Shown piece by piece: positions 49,001-60,117 of a stretch of DNA of 64,000 nucleotides. A program made the position numbers and the translations under genes. Below the pieces are notes generated by a model. That model saw nothing but the letters and a program-made list of their open reading frames with translations, was not told the origin of the DNA and did no database searches. Position 1 is the stretch's first letter; the number at the start of each line of letters is the position of its first letter. The stretch is from Prunella strophiata (Eukaryota; Chordata; Aves; Passeriformes; Prunellidae). The stretch is taken from assembly GCA_036583965.1 (NCBI GenBank), contig JAZBQD010000015.1, positions 27,254,310 through 27,318,309 of the forward strand. Direction: 5' to 3'.

Positions 49001-50689
49001 AAACATTTTCACCTAGTTCTATATATATAAACACACACAGTCATATCACTGGTAGTATCTGAAATAGCAAGCCATATGCTCTCCAACTAAACACAGACAG
49101 CTCTCAGTTGCATCCCCTAAAACGTGGTGATCATATTAAGACTGTCACATCCAGAGCTCTGTGTTTCAGCTATATTTAGCACAGCAATATTCCTGCAAGC
49201 TTTATATACAGGAAGGATATCTGTTTTTCTTTTGCTTATTTTCAACACTGCATGCAACACAGCAGCAAACTAACACTTCATACAGACATTTTGCATTATT
49301 GAACCAGAGGATGAAGCAACCACTTTCAATATAAATGGAGAAGAATTGTGCACAGCTTAGATACAGCCCAAAAACAAGCAAATCACAGACTGCTTCTTCA
49401 CCTCAGCCTTCCATGTGTTCATTTTCAGCAGATCTGTGAGGCACTGCAAGCTGACAGGTGAAATCATCTGCCTCATAGATCATGAATGGAGCAACAGGAA
49501 GATGAATTGCATGCAAAAAAGCAGACAAAAATCAACAATACATGACATACTGAAGTAATGAGAATCCTGCAGTAAATTAGGGAACTCACTAAAAAAAAAT
49601 ATACAGCAGCTGCACTTCAGATTATAACAGAAGGAGATATGATAAACTAAGCTTAGATGAACATTAAGTACATTGAAGTTGTGATATATGGGCTATAATA
49701 GAGGATGACTGCTAATTCCAGAAGGCTAGTAATTCCTGAAGATATTCCTTTTAGAGAATTCTCAGGCTAGCCTGTTGTGCTAAAAAGCTATTTTGTTGGC
49801 TGATGGACATATATTGAGATACTTTTACCAGTGTCAGTCTCCTGTACAGTAATGGAAGAGATGGTGGAAATACTGTTTTAATCTGAAACATTAACAGAAC
49901 ATTTAAGATTAAAATCCTGAGACTTTTATTCAGCAAAACACCTCTATATTCTGTTTGGTCATTTGCAATGCCCATTTTCCATAAACTGGTATGTTTAATT
50001 GCAGTTGTACCTCGAGGTTAGATTACTTTAGCTTGTTGGAATAAAGCATTCCATTGTTACTATAGCAAAAATCCAGAAGTGGGACAATCCAGTTTTTGCT
50101 GGACTGAGGTGTAAGAGAACACATTGGAGCTGTATTTAAGAATGGCTAAAGACAGAGAATGGCATTCTTCAGTTCTGTATTCTCTGGGAAAAAATACTGC
50201 TGCTACTTCTACATGTGCTGCCACTGCAGTGCTGCTGGAGTCCACACTTCACATGGTGACTGTGTGTGCATCCATTGTTCATGTTCAACACATCATCCAC
50301 ATGGAGGCTGGAGCAGAATCACCTGCATGTCAACACTTTTATTGAAAACTTTTATCTGAGAAAACTGAAAGATTAAGTCACTGTGGAAAAAAAAACAGAG
50401 AAGCCAGTATTATTTTTCTCTATGAATGAAATGCAGCACTCTAAGATGGTACATTTCTGTTTGGAGCTGGTGGAAGTAGAAATTATTTTAAAATCACAAT
50501 AAATGTTATTTCCATCTTTCCAGACCTTCCTTGCTTAAGCAATCAGGCAATCAGCCAAACATAGGCTGGTCACAAATCTGAGCACTGTGAGCAGAAGCAT
50601 TGGTCTAAATCCTGAACACTCTTATATTTATATAATTTTGTGGGAAGGACTAATGCCTCACAAAAAGTGCCCTTTCACCAAGATGGGCA
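46033..50689. other. Unique AT-rich sequence with one 16-bp palindrome
   Basis: TATATAGATCTATATA at 48191-48206 is a perfect palindrome. The 120-codon plus frame at 48426-48788 is Lys- and Ser-rich with no known relative. No gene is supported. Confidence 0.5.
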
Positions 50690-51120
50690 TCACTCCAGCT
50701 CAGGGAGGACAGTAAGGCACCTCACACTGAGGGGGAGGAGGACAGCCCTGCAGGGGATCAAGCACAGGCTGGAGAATCTGCCCTGAATAGGACAGAAGGA
50801 CACAGGACAGACACCCTGCACCACCACGGGGTGAGGCCCCACAACCATGGGGCAGGGGCCAGGCTGGTGGTGCTGCTCTGAAATGAAGGCTCTGGGATGC
50901 TGAAGAGAACCAGCAAGGAGCACCCTCAGCCCCTTGAAACCCCTTCACAGTTAAATCCTTTCAGGCCAGAGACCCCTGTGCCAGTCAGAGCTGTAGTTGC
51001 CCATGTGTACTGCCTACCATCACAGTAATATCCTGATGTCATCAGGGGGTGGAAAGCATAAGTGTTATAAAAACAAACAAGACTTCACCTGGAGTGAGAG
51101 AGTCCCCTTTCATCTGTCCT
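50690..51120 (+). promoter_or_regulatory. GC-richer block with TATA-like box; possible LTR or promoter remnant
   Basis: A GC-rich stretch (50690-50940) is followed by TGATGTCATC (a CRE-like near-palindrome, about 51033-51042) and then GTGTTATAAAAACAAAC with a TATAAAA box near 51066. The order would suit a promoter, for example the U3 of an old LTR, on the plus strand. I see no TG...CA ends, no polyadenylation signal in place and no following gene. Open frames of 77 and 82 codons on the minus strand are unrecognised. Confidence 0.25.
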
Positions 51121-53465
51121 TTTGCTAGTAGAAAGGGCCTGTAATACCTCAAACACCCTTTCAAACTAAAAATTCAGTCAAAAAAGTCTAGCCACGTTCA
51201 AGCAAAAGTAGTATTGGGGTCATACACTGTTCTACGTGAAAGAATAATAAGGTACTATTATTCTTACATTAACCCAACACAGATATGAAAGGAGAGTGGA
51301 AAAGGAGATGCTCAGTTTGGCTCCTTCATTAACATCACTTTAACCAAGAGGTTAAGCCTTTGAGTTTGATAGGAGTTATCTCCTTGTGCTGCACCACTTC
51401 TACAGTCTGTTAATCTGGAATGTCTCTGGGAAAGTTAACAGAAATACACCTTTGTAAGAGTCAATCTGTGCCAGGTCTGAACTGAGAGGTCTTTTTCCTT
51501 CAAACTCCCATTGCAATTACTTTCAGTGTTAACATATCTATTTTAAGTTGTAACAGTGGAAGAAGGTTAGACACCACTATTTCAGAAATAAATTTTGCAC
51601 TAGAAGCTTTAAAGCCTGCTTTTAAATGAAAAAAGTTAGGACAAAACCCTTTAATCCTGAAAGTTTAAGGACTGAGATAAAGGGAGCAGAGCACTCCAGG
51701 TGCTTCACCTTAAAAGCAGTACAATACCTCATTTGGTTGTCTAAAGTGGCTGGTGTCATTATTTTCTGCCTAAGTCCTCATGAAATCATTAGTCATATCA
51801 TTCTATTTAAATTGGTGAAATACAGTTCTAGAAGTGAAGTAATTCACAGTGGAGAGTCTGAAAAACTTAAAAATAACTCTGTGTTAGGGAGATTTTATGG
51901 ACTGAAATAGATCTGAGTCTGAACAAAAAACTTTAGGATATAAATGTATTGATTTTTTGCAATTTTATTTGTTTGTATGCAATAATAATTACAATCACTC
52001 TTGTAGTATAATAAATGGCATATAGTATAACATATAGTGCATGTTTGTATATATTTAAGTACAATACCTACCATACCTATGTTTTATATATACATACTTG
52101 CATTCAGTTATAAACATTTTGCATACTATGCAAAAAAAAATCATTATGATTGAATCACTATGATACAGAAAAAGCACTGTCTTTAGTATCTTTATAAATA
52201 AGAAACCTGGTACACATCCATCTCTGTCTTGGCAAAATTTAACTGCACAATTCTAAATCTTTCTTTGGTCCCACAAAGCAGAAATTTTCCCACTGAAAGA
52301 TTTCTTCCAATGCCTGATGAACATGTAGAATAGACAGGATATTGCTGTTTGAAATTATTAAGAAATAGATTTTTGAAGTCTTAAGGTCCTGAACTTCTGT
52401 GATCTTGATTTATGTGAGTGAAAAAGAGAAACCTGTGACTTGAAGGAAGTCTTGGTACTAATCAGGGTGCTCAAATGACAGTGGAGAGTCTGCAGAGATG
52501 TGGAACTCCATTCCATTCTGCTGCTTTTACCATGTGAAAGTTCTCTTATCTATGATGAGTTTTGTTTTATAAACACCTCAAGTCATGTCCACTAATTTTT
52601 AAATTTTTATTTTCAATTTCATTTATTTATTTATTTACTTTTAATCTTTTCCTGCACGATGTTGGTGCTACTTCACTATACATAGCAATAAACAGCATTT
52701 ATGAGCTGCTACTTTAACTGCTGTTACTGTAGACCTCTTGTGAGAATAAAGAGTTGTGACTTGCACAGGTGGCAAACAAATCCACACTGTCATCACTAGT
52801 TGGGATGACTGCATTGCTCCTAGCAGAAAACCATTTTATGCCTATATGCATGTACATGTGTGTACACATATATACACACAAATAAATATATAAATGTAGT
52901 GACACTGTTTGGGAATAGAGGGAAATGAATAAATCTGTATCTTCATATTCCACTTTGGTTCTGTGCAGTGTAGCCTTGACTATATAGAAGATAATCAACC
53001 TCTGTCAGTATGTCATCAATCTTTACAAACACTCTACTACTGAGTAATTATTAAGCAATTAAATGGCAGCTTCTGCTTTTAAATAACAGTAATAGTGTGA
53101 CACAAACTTATAAAAATAGGGAAATTAGAAGATAAGAATTGTGATAGATCCTTTAAGTCACATTGTGATGAAAAACCTACAACCATTTAAATTAAAGAAA
53201 TAATGACAACTTTAAAAACATTTTTCTCTAGATGAAATTCTTGGTTTTCCTCCATTATTAATAATTAGAGGCTTTTGGTAAGTAAAATATTCTTTCTTTT
53301 TAAAGTCAAAAGCACACTAACTCAAAGAAAATTGAAGACATTACTCTTTTTAAATTTTTGGTTCATGATGATCTCCCTGCTGCCATTCCTGCTCCCCTTT
53401 AATTTCAGATGGTACAGTGATCTCAAAATACCGGGGATACTGATTTCATAGGCTGATAGAGAGAT
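51121..53465. other. Unique AT-rich sequence
   Basis: Short TA/CA alternations (for example near 52855-52890) are present. No gene could be supported. Confidence 0.5.
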
Positions 53466-53844
53466 TAAGTCATATGAGGAGTGGCTGAGGAAAATGGGGC
53501 TGTATAGCCTGGTGAAAAGGACGTTCAGGGGAGACCTTATTGCTCTCTACAGCTACCTAAAAGGAAGCTGTAACAAGGAGAGGTTTGGCTTCTTCTCTCA
53601 GGCAACCAGTGATAAGGACAGCTTAAGAAAAAGCCTTAAAGTTGCACCAGGGGAGGTTCAGGCAGAATTTCTTGACTGAAATGGTAGGTGGAACAGGGAG
53701 GTGGTGGAGTCACCAGTCCTTGGAAGTGATTCAAGAAGTAGCAGGACATGGCAATTTTGCTCTAGTCTAGTTGGCATAGCAGTGTTCAGTCAAAGGTTGG
53801 ACTTGATGATGTTGGAGATATTTTCCAACCTTATGGATTCTGTT
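53466..53844 (+). mobile_element. CR1 LINE, 3' end
   Basis: GAGGAGTGGCTGAGGAAAAT, TCAGGGGAGACCTTATTGCT and CTCTACAGCTACCTAAAAGG start the fragment. It then runs through AGTTGCACCAGGGGAGGTTC and GGTGGTGGAGTCACCAGTCC to the terminal GGTTGGACTTGATGATG and TTTTCCAACCTTATGGATTC. The frame 53494-53679 contains LFRGDLIALYSYLKG-type CR1 residues (here RTFRGDLIALYSYLKGS). It is 5'-truncated, with no 3' microsatellite. Confidence 0.95.
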
Positions 53845-54331
53845 CCTTGTCTGTCATTTTGTTTAAGAACTTTTACTCTGCCTATCCATTTCTTTCACGG
53901 AAACTGCAGCTCTAAGATGAGACAAAATAAACTGATACACAATGTTATGGTAATTTGTGAAACTTTAATTAACATGAACATGACATCAGGCATGCAGAAG
54001 TCTTTATCCAGTGTGCTTGTATAATTTCTCACTGTACTCAGTACCTATCTTTAAAATTATGGCAGGTCTTACTGGAGAGCTGAGACCTTGAGAATTTCTA
54101 ATGAATTTGGGGGAGAAAGGTAGTTTTTAAATGTCTAAACAACTTTGAAGAATGCTGTCTATTAGCAGTAATAGAAATAACAGCCATTTACAAGCTCTTT
54201 ACATGTATTTCACTTGTCTTAGAAACTACGGCTGGGTATAGGAGCAGTTTCTGCTAGGCGTAATGTAAACATTTAAGATATCCCTTCTCAAGATGTTTAC
54301 TGGACAAGTAAATTAGTTATAAAGTAATCAC
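53845..54331. other. Unique sequence
   Basis: No feature could be supported. Confidence 0.5.
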
Positions 54332-54620
54332 TGTGGAGCAAAACGACATGACGCGGACAGCAGCTCTTTGCAAGGTGCGAGAGAGCAAAAAGAGGAAAGT
54401 TTATTGAAATCTGACTCCATTTATAGTTTTCTGAAATCCCAGTGTCATTGGAGGGTGACAGAGCCACCTCCTCAATTCCACTGGACAACTCAACAGTCCA
54501 TCAAGTTGCTCTTCCTCCATAGAGGAAGACAAAACAATAAGTTATTTACAAAAAGTGTGTGAGAAAGTTCTGCACAAGAATATAAACATCAGAAGGCTTT
54601 AGAGAAACTTAAAAAATCAG
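54332..54620 (-). mobile_element. Partial ERV LTR, antisense (R-U5 and part of U3)
   Basis: The plus strand starts TGTGGAGCAAAACGACATGA. On the minus strand this gives a U5 ending in a CA-terminated, CpG-containing sequence (GCGTCATGTCGTTTTGCTCC then ACA), preceded by AATAAA (complement of 54400-54405) and a TATAAA-like string (complement of 54420-54425). TATA and poly(A) signals are only about 15 bp apart, so the TATA call is tentative. The U3 end cannot be fixed: GCTCACA at 54728-54734 could be the other terminus, but no duplication supports it. Confidence 0.65.
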
Positions 54621-57600
54621 GGCGACATAAAGTAGATGTCAAAGGAAAATAAAAAGTGAACTCCTCAATCTCATACTGGGTTAAAATTTCCGTGGTGTAA
54701 AAAAAATTTGGAGTCCCTTTCCAAGGTGCTCACAAGACAAATGAAAATTGTTTTCAATTGGCAATTATACTTCAAATGTGAGTTGAACAAGCTGAGTCAA
54801 ATGAATCACAGGGAAAAAATATGTAAGAAAGTTTAATGTGCTGTTTAACCTCAAGAATGAAGGAAAAGCGAAGTTACATCAGACCTAAAGTACATAGAAG
54901 AGTTCACAAAACCAAAGGCAACAATTTGTTTTCCTGTTACTTGAAGACCTTTTCAGTTCTGCAGGTCTGTGATCATTGCAAACTTTTTCATGGCACTCAG
55001 ATCTTCCTGCTGCCAGCCACACTGAGGGCCAGCTTATCAAATCATACCATCTACCTTTTAAAAGACTCTGTGAAATTACAGAAAAAATTCTATTCATCCT
55101 ATACCATTTGGAGAGTTCAGCTGAGATTATTTGGGAATATAGAAGCAGAGTAGACATGTAGTGCCAGTTCAGTGTTTTTCTATCTCAAGCACCACAACAT
55201 ACAAATTCCATCTGAAAATCATCTTCAATCGAAAGAAAAACTTCAGGAGGTTTGTCCTGGTGTTATTGCACTGAAAATTTTATTGATAATGAAATCTGAC
55301 AGTAAAAGTGTCAAGACTTAGGAGTGATATTATAACTTTTTTTAACCTCTGGAATAATTTGTGGTCAGTTTGTACCTGATACTGACTTTTATTTGCAATA
55401 GCTCTTCAGTCTGTCCTTCCTGCTCTATGTGAGATGACAGTAACCATATGTATTTTTAGCCTTTTTATATTCCCTGTCTAGACAAGGCAATCTCTTTTAT
55501 TTCCTGTTGTGCCATAAGGTTTCTGTTCCCTCTTTTCCCCTGTGCTCTCCTTCCACATTTGTCCAGGCAGGGCATCATCCTGGAGAAAGCTCAGGGCTGG
55601 TTGAGCATGGACAGCCCTGTGCAAGACCAAAGGTTGCCAGTGTAGTGGGACTGAACTCACTCCTCTTGTCACTGCCTTTAAATTTGTGCTGACAGGAAAG
55701 TGAGAAGAAATCTCCCTGGTACATAGCTACAAGGAACCGTAAAGAAACAGGAGATTGTCTTGAGCAGCTAAATGACTTTTTAAAACTCTGAAAAAGGAAA
55801 TATCAGAAAGCTGTAGCATCTATGTGCTGCTGAAATCTCTGCTGGTCATAAGTGTTTGATAATTTCACTGAGTAGCTTGTTTGAACACAATATTAATTAA
55901 TGAACAGAATTGCAAGAAAATCCCAAAACCTACTATACTATTAAATGATGCCTTATAAGAAATGTATTTCCTTTATCTGGTTTTCACATGAGTCAACATA
56001 AACTGATTTTTTTCTCTCAAAATGAAAACAAAAGTTGGACAATAAATTTTTCAGATAATAAATCAAGAATGGATATTTATTAAGGTATCATAGAAGATAC
56101 AACAAATTTTTTAGCATTCTCTGAGGCCTGAAGACAAGTCCCTATATCTTTTCAATAAAAGAGTAACATATAAGAAAATTCTTGCTTCTATGTAACATGA
56201 CAAGAAAATTAATATACTGTTGAAAGAGATGTACTGTTGAAACTGAAGTAAACTTAATTGTATTTTAAAAATTAAAATATAGAAAAATTTAATACCATGG
56301 AAACTACAGAGGCCCTCAAAATAGAATTTATAGAAATAGAGTGATCTGTGATTATGATGAGTATCAGGAGAAGCACTTTATGATAATTTGCATTAATACG
56401 GGAAAAAAAGTAAAGTAGTTTAGAATTTTAAATTGAAGTAGTTTAAATGAAGACACATCTGCTTGCTATTTAAAACCTTTCAAAATGTTTTCCCTTTCCA
56501 CTGAGGACTTGTATAGAATATTGAAAATAGGTTCCTAGTTAAATAGACTTTTTTTTAAAATTTAGGTAAATTCATAAATAGAAAATAAGAGGACAAGCTT
56601 CACAATTAATGTGGAAGTTGGTTTCTATGCACTTTATGATGTGATATGTGTTACATTCATCTGTCCAGTTTTAGTTTCATCTGTGTTACTACCTTAGTCA
56701 ATACCTACTCTGACATGTAAATGTGTCTAAATATATTGAGGAACATTAAGTTTACACATCTAAACATTTACTTAGTTTCTTTCTCCATAAGACAGCGTTA
56801 GGTATGAAATTTATATCTCAGAAAATCCACGTGAATAAATCCAACTGAAGATGACCTTAAAACAAGACTGTGGCGGAGCAGACTTTTGAAATGAGACAAT
56901 ACTGAGACTTCAGCTGCACTGATTTAAATAACTTAGAGCAGAGCTTGGAATACAGTCTCTGTTATCATATCTCCATGACTCATTCTTTATAGTGCCACTT
57001 TATGATCCACACCATTTTCTTCCATTCAAATCAGTAGGTGATCTGGCAGATGACTTCTCAGTGACCTGGCTTTATTGTGTATTCATTAGAGAGATCTGAG
57101 AAGACTACAAAGAAGGCAGTAAGGCTACAGATAAAACTGACAACAGAACCTAAAAATCTATCCATTCTCTTCATTATTCATATATAAATTTGCTTCTAAG
57201 TGTATGTGAGGTTTATGATACATATTCAGTACTTCTGTGAATTTATATCCGAAAGAGACTCTACAAAGGTAGGGTGTCAAGATTAGACCATAAGTCTGTA
57301 CAGCAAACTTAAGAAATATTCCCAGTGAATACAGCTCCAATGTCCCTGCTGCACAAAATGCCAGTCCATCCACAGTCAGAGAAATGTGACCAAAAACCCC
57401 CCCAAAAAAGTGTGCATTGGAAACAGATATATCTTTCATTTTAGGCTATAACCATTGAAAAAAATATTTAAATAACACTCTAAGTTAGCTTTAGAGGAAA
57501 TACATTAATAACATTTTCTTTATTTTTAATGATCTAACAGTTATCAATCAATGCAATTTAGAATTTATTGCCATTCAAAACTAGGGCAAAATGGTAAAAG

Positions 57601-58549
57601 TGCTTTTTTCCTCATAAAAAGATTTAATATTCATACATAAGTCAACATAGGTTTATAGTCTGCCTAGTCAAGGGAACATTTCTTCTTTAACAGACTTAGT
57701 TTGTCTTGCATTGTACATAGAACTCTAGGACCAGGTTATAAATAAAAAGTCAGAGGCATAGCAAAACTCAGCCATGTGAAGAATTTGTTTTCCCTCAAGA
57801 GAGCCTTTAAAGTCAGAATTATTTGATTAATTTTCATGTTTTATGAATTATTTACAATTTAATCACTAACAACCAAATACATACAATTTTGAATCCAGAT
57901 TGATTTTGCAGAGTTAATTAACTGGTCTGTCAATGCAGTACAAATTCAAAACTGCAAGAAATAATGTAACATATGCAATGATTTCCTTGGGTTTTATCAA
58001 TTTTTCTTTTTCTGCTGGTGGATTTTCGCCATCAAAAACTTACTGTATTGCCTTGTTTTGTTTCAGTTACATAAATATGTTTTTGAATTACATTTTTCTA
58101 GTTTTAGAAAGCATACATTACCTGAACTGATTCAAAGATACTTTTCAAATATTTTTTCCTTCTATTTTTGCAGCTCTTTAACCACATTTATTTCATTATA
58201 ACTCTTTTTTAGCAGAGTTGCTTTGGGGTTTTTTTTTGAAAGAGCAAATGTTATTTAGACAGACAATATGGCTGTCTGTGAAAAAGATATACTTAACACC
58301 AGCACCTTTATGAAAAGTATTTCAAGCCTTGATAATAGGCTTAAATATCTTCAGGACAGGATAGAGATACCCCAGACATTTTGAAGACATAAAGCACTAT
58401 AAGCAGAGCAATATGAAACTAATTTGCCCTACTCCATGTCAGGTATATTAACTCACAGTGAACTCCATATCTCTGTAGGGAAAATATTTGCCAGCCCAGG
58501 AGCCAGCTGCTTCCTGAGGAAATTGTATTGCTATCAGCAAAGTTCAATC
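54621..58549. other. Unique AT-rich sequence
   Basis: No gene could be supported. Overlapping 90-105 codon frames near 54.84-55.16 kb lie on opposite strands and resemble no family. Confidence 0.5.
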
Positions 58550-58573
58550 TTTTTTTTTTTTTTTTTTTTTTTT
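58550..58573 (+). repeat. Poly-T tract (24 T)
   Basis: Uninterrupted run of 24 T. Confidence 0.9.
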
Positions 58574-58611
58574 GATTAATTTAAGTATGTACACTTTTAT
58601 TCAACTGTCCA

Positions 58612-58690
58612 TTGTGAAGGTTAAGCTGGACATTAGGAGAGGTTTGACCATCAGAGGAGAACGGTTCTGAAGTAGGCTTTCATTAGGAAG
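58612..58690 (+). mobile_element. Possible very old CR1/LINE remnant
   Basis: AGGTTAAGCTGGACATTAGG, followed by partial matches around GAACGGTTCTGAAGTAGGCT, resembles the CR1 3' UTR words 'TGGACATTAGGA' and 'GGAACAGGCT'. The likeness is weak and there are no ends. Confidence 0.35.
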
Positions 58691-58920
58691 GCAAGAAATC
58701 TAAATTATTATAAAGTGGAGTTTAACATATTTAGATGTGCCTCTGTGGTATGGCTGCCTAAGATAGAAAAAGATTAAGCTTGATAGCCCAGTAAGTAGCG
58801 TCTCTATTATGTTCCCAATGATTCATTCAGCCTCACAGTATAGCATAATTTACCAAACCAATGTCATAGCTACATCTAAATTGTAGCTTCACCATAGCTC
58901 CTCTGAATATCCTGAAAAGC

Positions 58921-58933
58921 ATATATATATATA

Positions 58934-59000
<67 letters not shown>
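58921..59000 (+). repeat. Compound (AT)n(GT)n microsatellite
   Basis: Eight AT units, a short GCTT break, roughly 16 more TA units and then about 14 GT units. The open frames here (Ile-Tyr, Thr-His, Val-Cys repeats) are artefacts. Confidence 0.98.
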
Positions 59001-59001
<1 letters not shown>

Positions 59002-59143
59002 CAGAGAAGTTGTGGATGACCCATGCCTGGACTTGTTCTGGCTTTGAGAAACTTGGCCTAGTGAAAAGTGTCATGGGGGCTGGAAAAGGATCATCTTTAA
59101 GGTCCTTTCTAATGCAAGTCATGCTATGATTTTATGATTTTTG
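59001..59143 (+). mobile_element. CR1 LINE 3' tail
   Basis: CCAGAGAAGTTGTGGATGAC, GAGAAACTTGGCCTAGTG, GGATCATCTTTAAGGTCC and the terminal ATGCTATGATTTTATGATTT match the end of CR1, subfamily like the element at 31080. It is truncated at its 5' end precisely at the microsatellite. Confidence 0.93.
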
Positions 59144-60079
59144 ATATCTTCTTTTCATTACTTTGAAATACTATTGTTCTTCCTTCCCAAAAGTAAAAAG
59201 TGAATATTTGGAGACAACGGTCTGTGTTGTATTTATTGTACTTGTTTATTAAGTGAACTTATCATCAGGGCATGATTTTGATGTACAGCAGTGTATGAAT
59301 TTGACTTCAAAGCCTCAAGATTTGACTGTCTGAGCTGTCCTATCTGCTGATGCCATACCCTCTTCATAAATGCAGACAAACAGAAATGCTGTTAATTTTC
59401 CTAATAATGAGAACATATTTTAGATTAAATTCTCACAAAGATTTTTTTCAACTGCTTAAGGATGGGCTTGCCAATGGTGTGGTTTTGGTTGTTTTCTGAA
59501 ATATCCTAACACAAAGACTGCCTTCAACTAGGAAGTCTATGTTGTAAATGATGTCAAAGTTTTGGAATTCAGCATTAGTCTTTATTGGAATGTGAGAGCT
59601 CTCAAAATATCTAGAAGAAATTGCACCCAAAACCTTAGATTTCAGTATTCTCAGATCCACCTGGAATAAATGAGACTTTAAATAACCATCATAACCCTTC
59701 TCAAGTCTTATCACCACCCTGGCTGCAATCAATGCAGAGACTCAGATAGCAATAAACAGCTGAAAAGTCTACACCGACCTGTACAGAATATGTATCTGGC
59801 AGGATCTAATAATGAATTATGCATATCTGTCCCAAACTTTAATCCTACACCAAAACAGAACCCTGTCCCTGCAGCCTATCCAGAAACTCCTTAGGCTCTA
59901 TCTCCTTCTGTATAGCTCTTACTGTGTTTCCCAGAGATTTACAATACAGAGCAGCCAAAACAATTGTCCAGTCCATTAATCAAGATATATGGGAGTAAAA
60001 TGAAAGCAGCACTTTTTTTCTATTAATAAGGTAATTTTCTTTTTATAATTTCAACTATTCATATTTTTATAGTTTTTTT

Positions 60080-60080
<1 letters not shown>
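59144..60080. other. Unique AT-rich sequence
   Basis: No feature could be supported. Confidence 0.5.

Positions 60081-60113
<33 letters not shown>
60081..60113 (+). repeat. Poly-T tract (33 T)
   Basis: Run of 33 T ending in AG. It is the longest mononucleotide run in the window outside the A-rich array. Confidence 0.92.

Positions 60114-60117
<4 letters not shown>

Noticed and set aside
58833..59129. Short frames with Ile-Tyr, Thr-His and Val-Cys repeats
   Set aside because: They come from the (AT)n(GT)n microsatellite.
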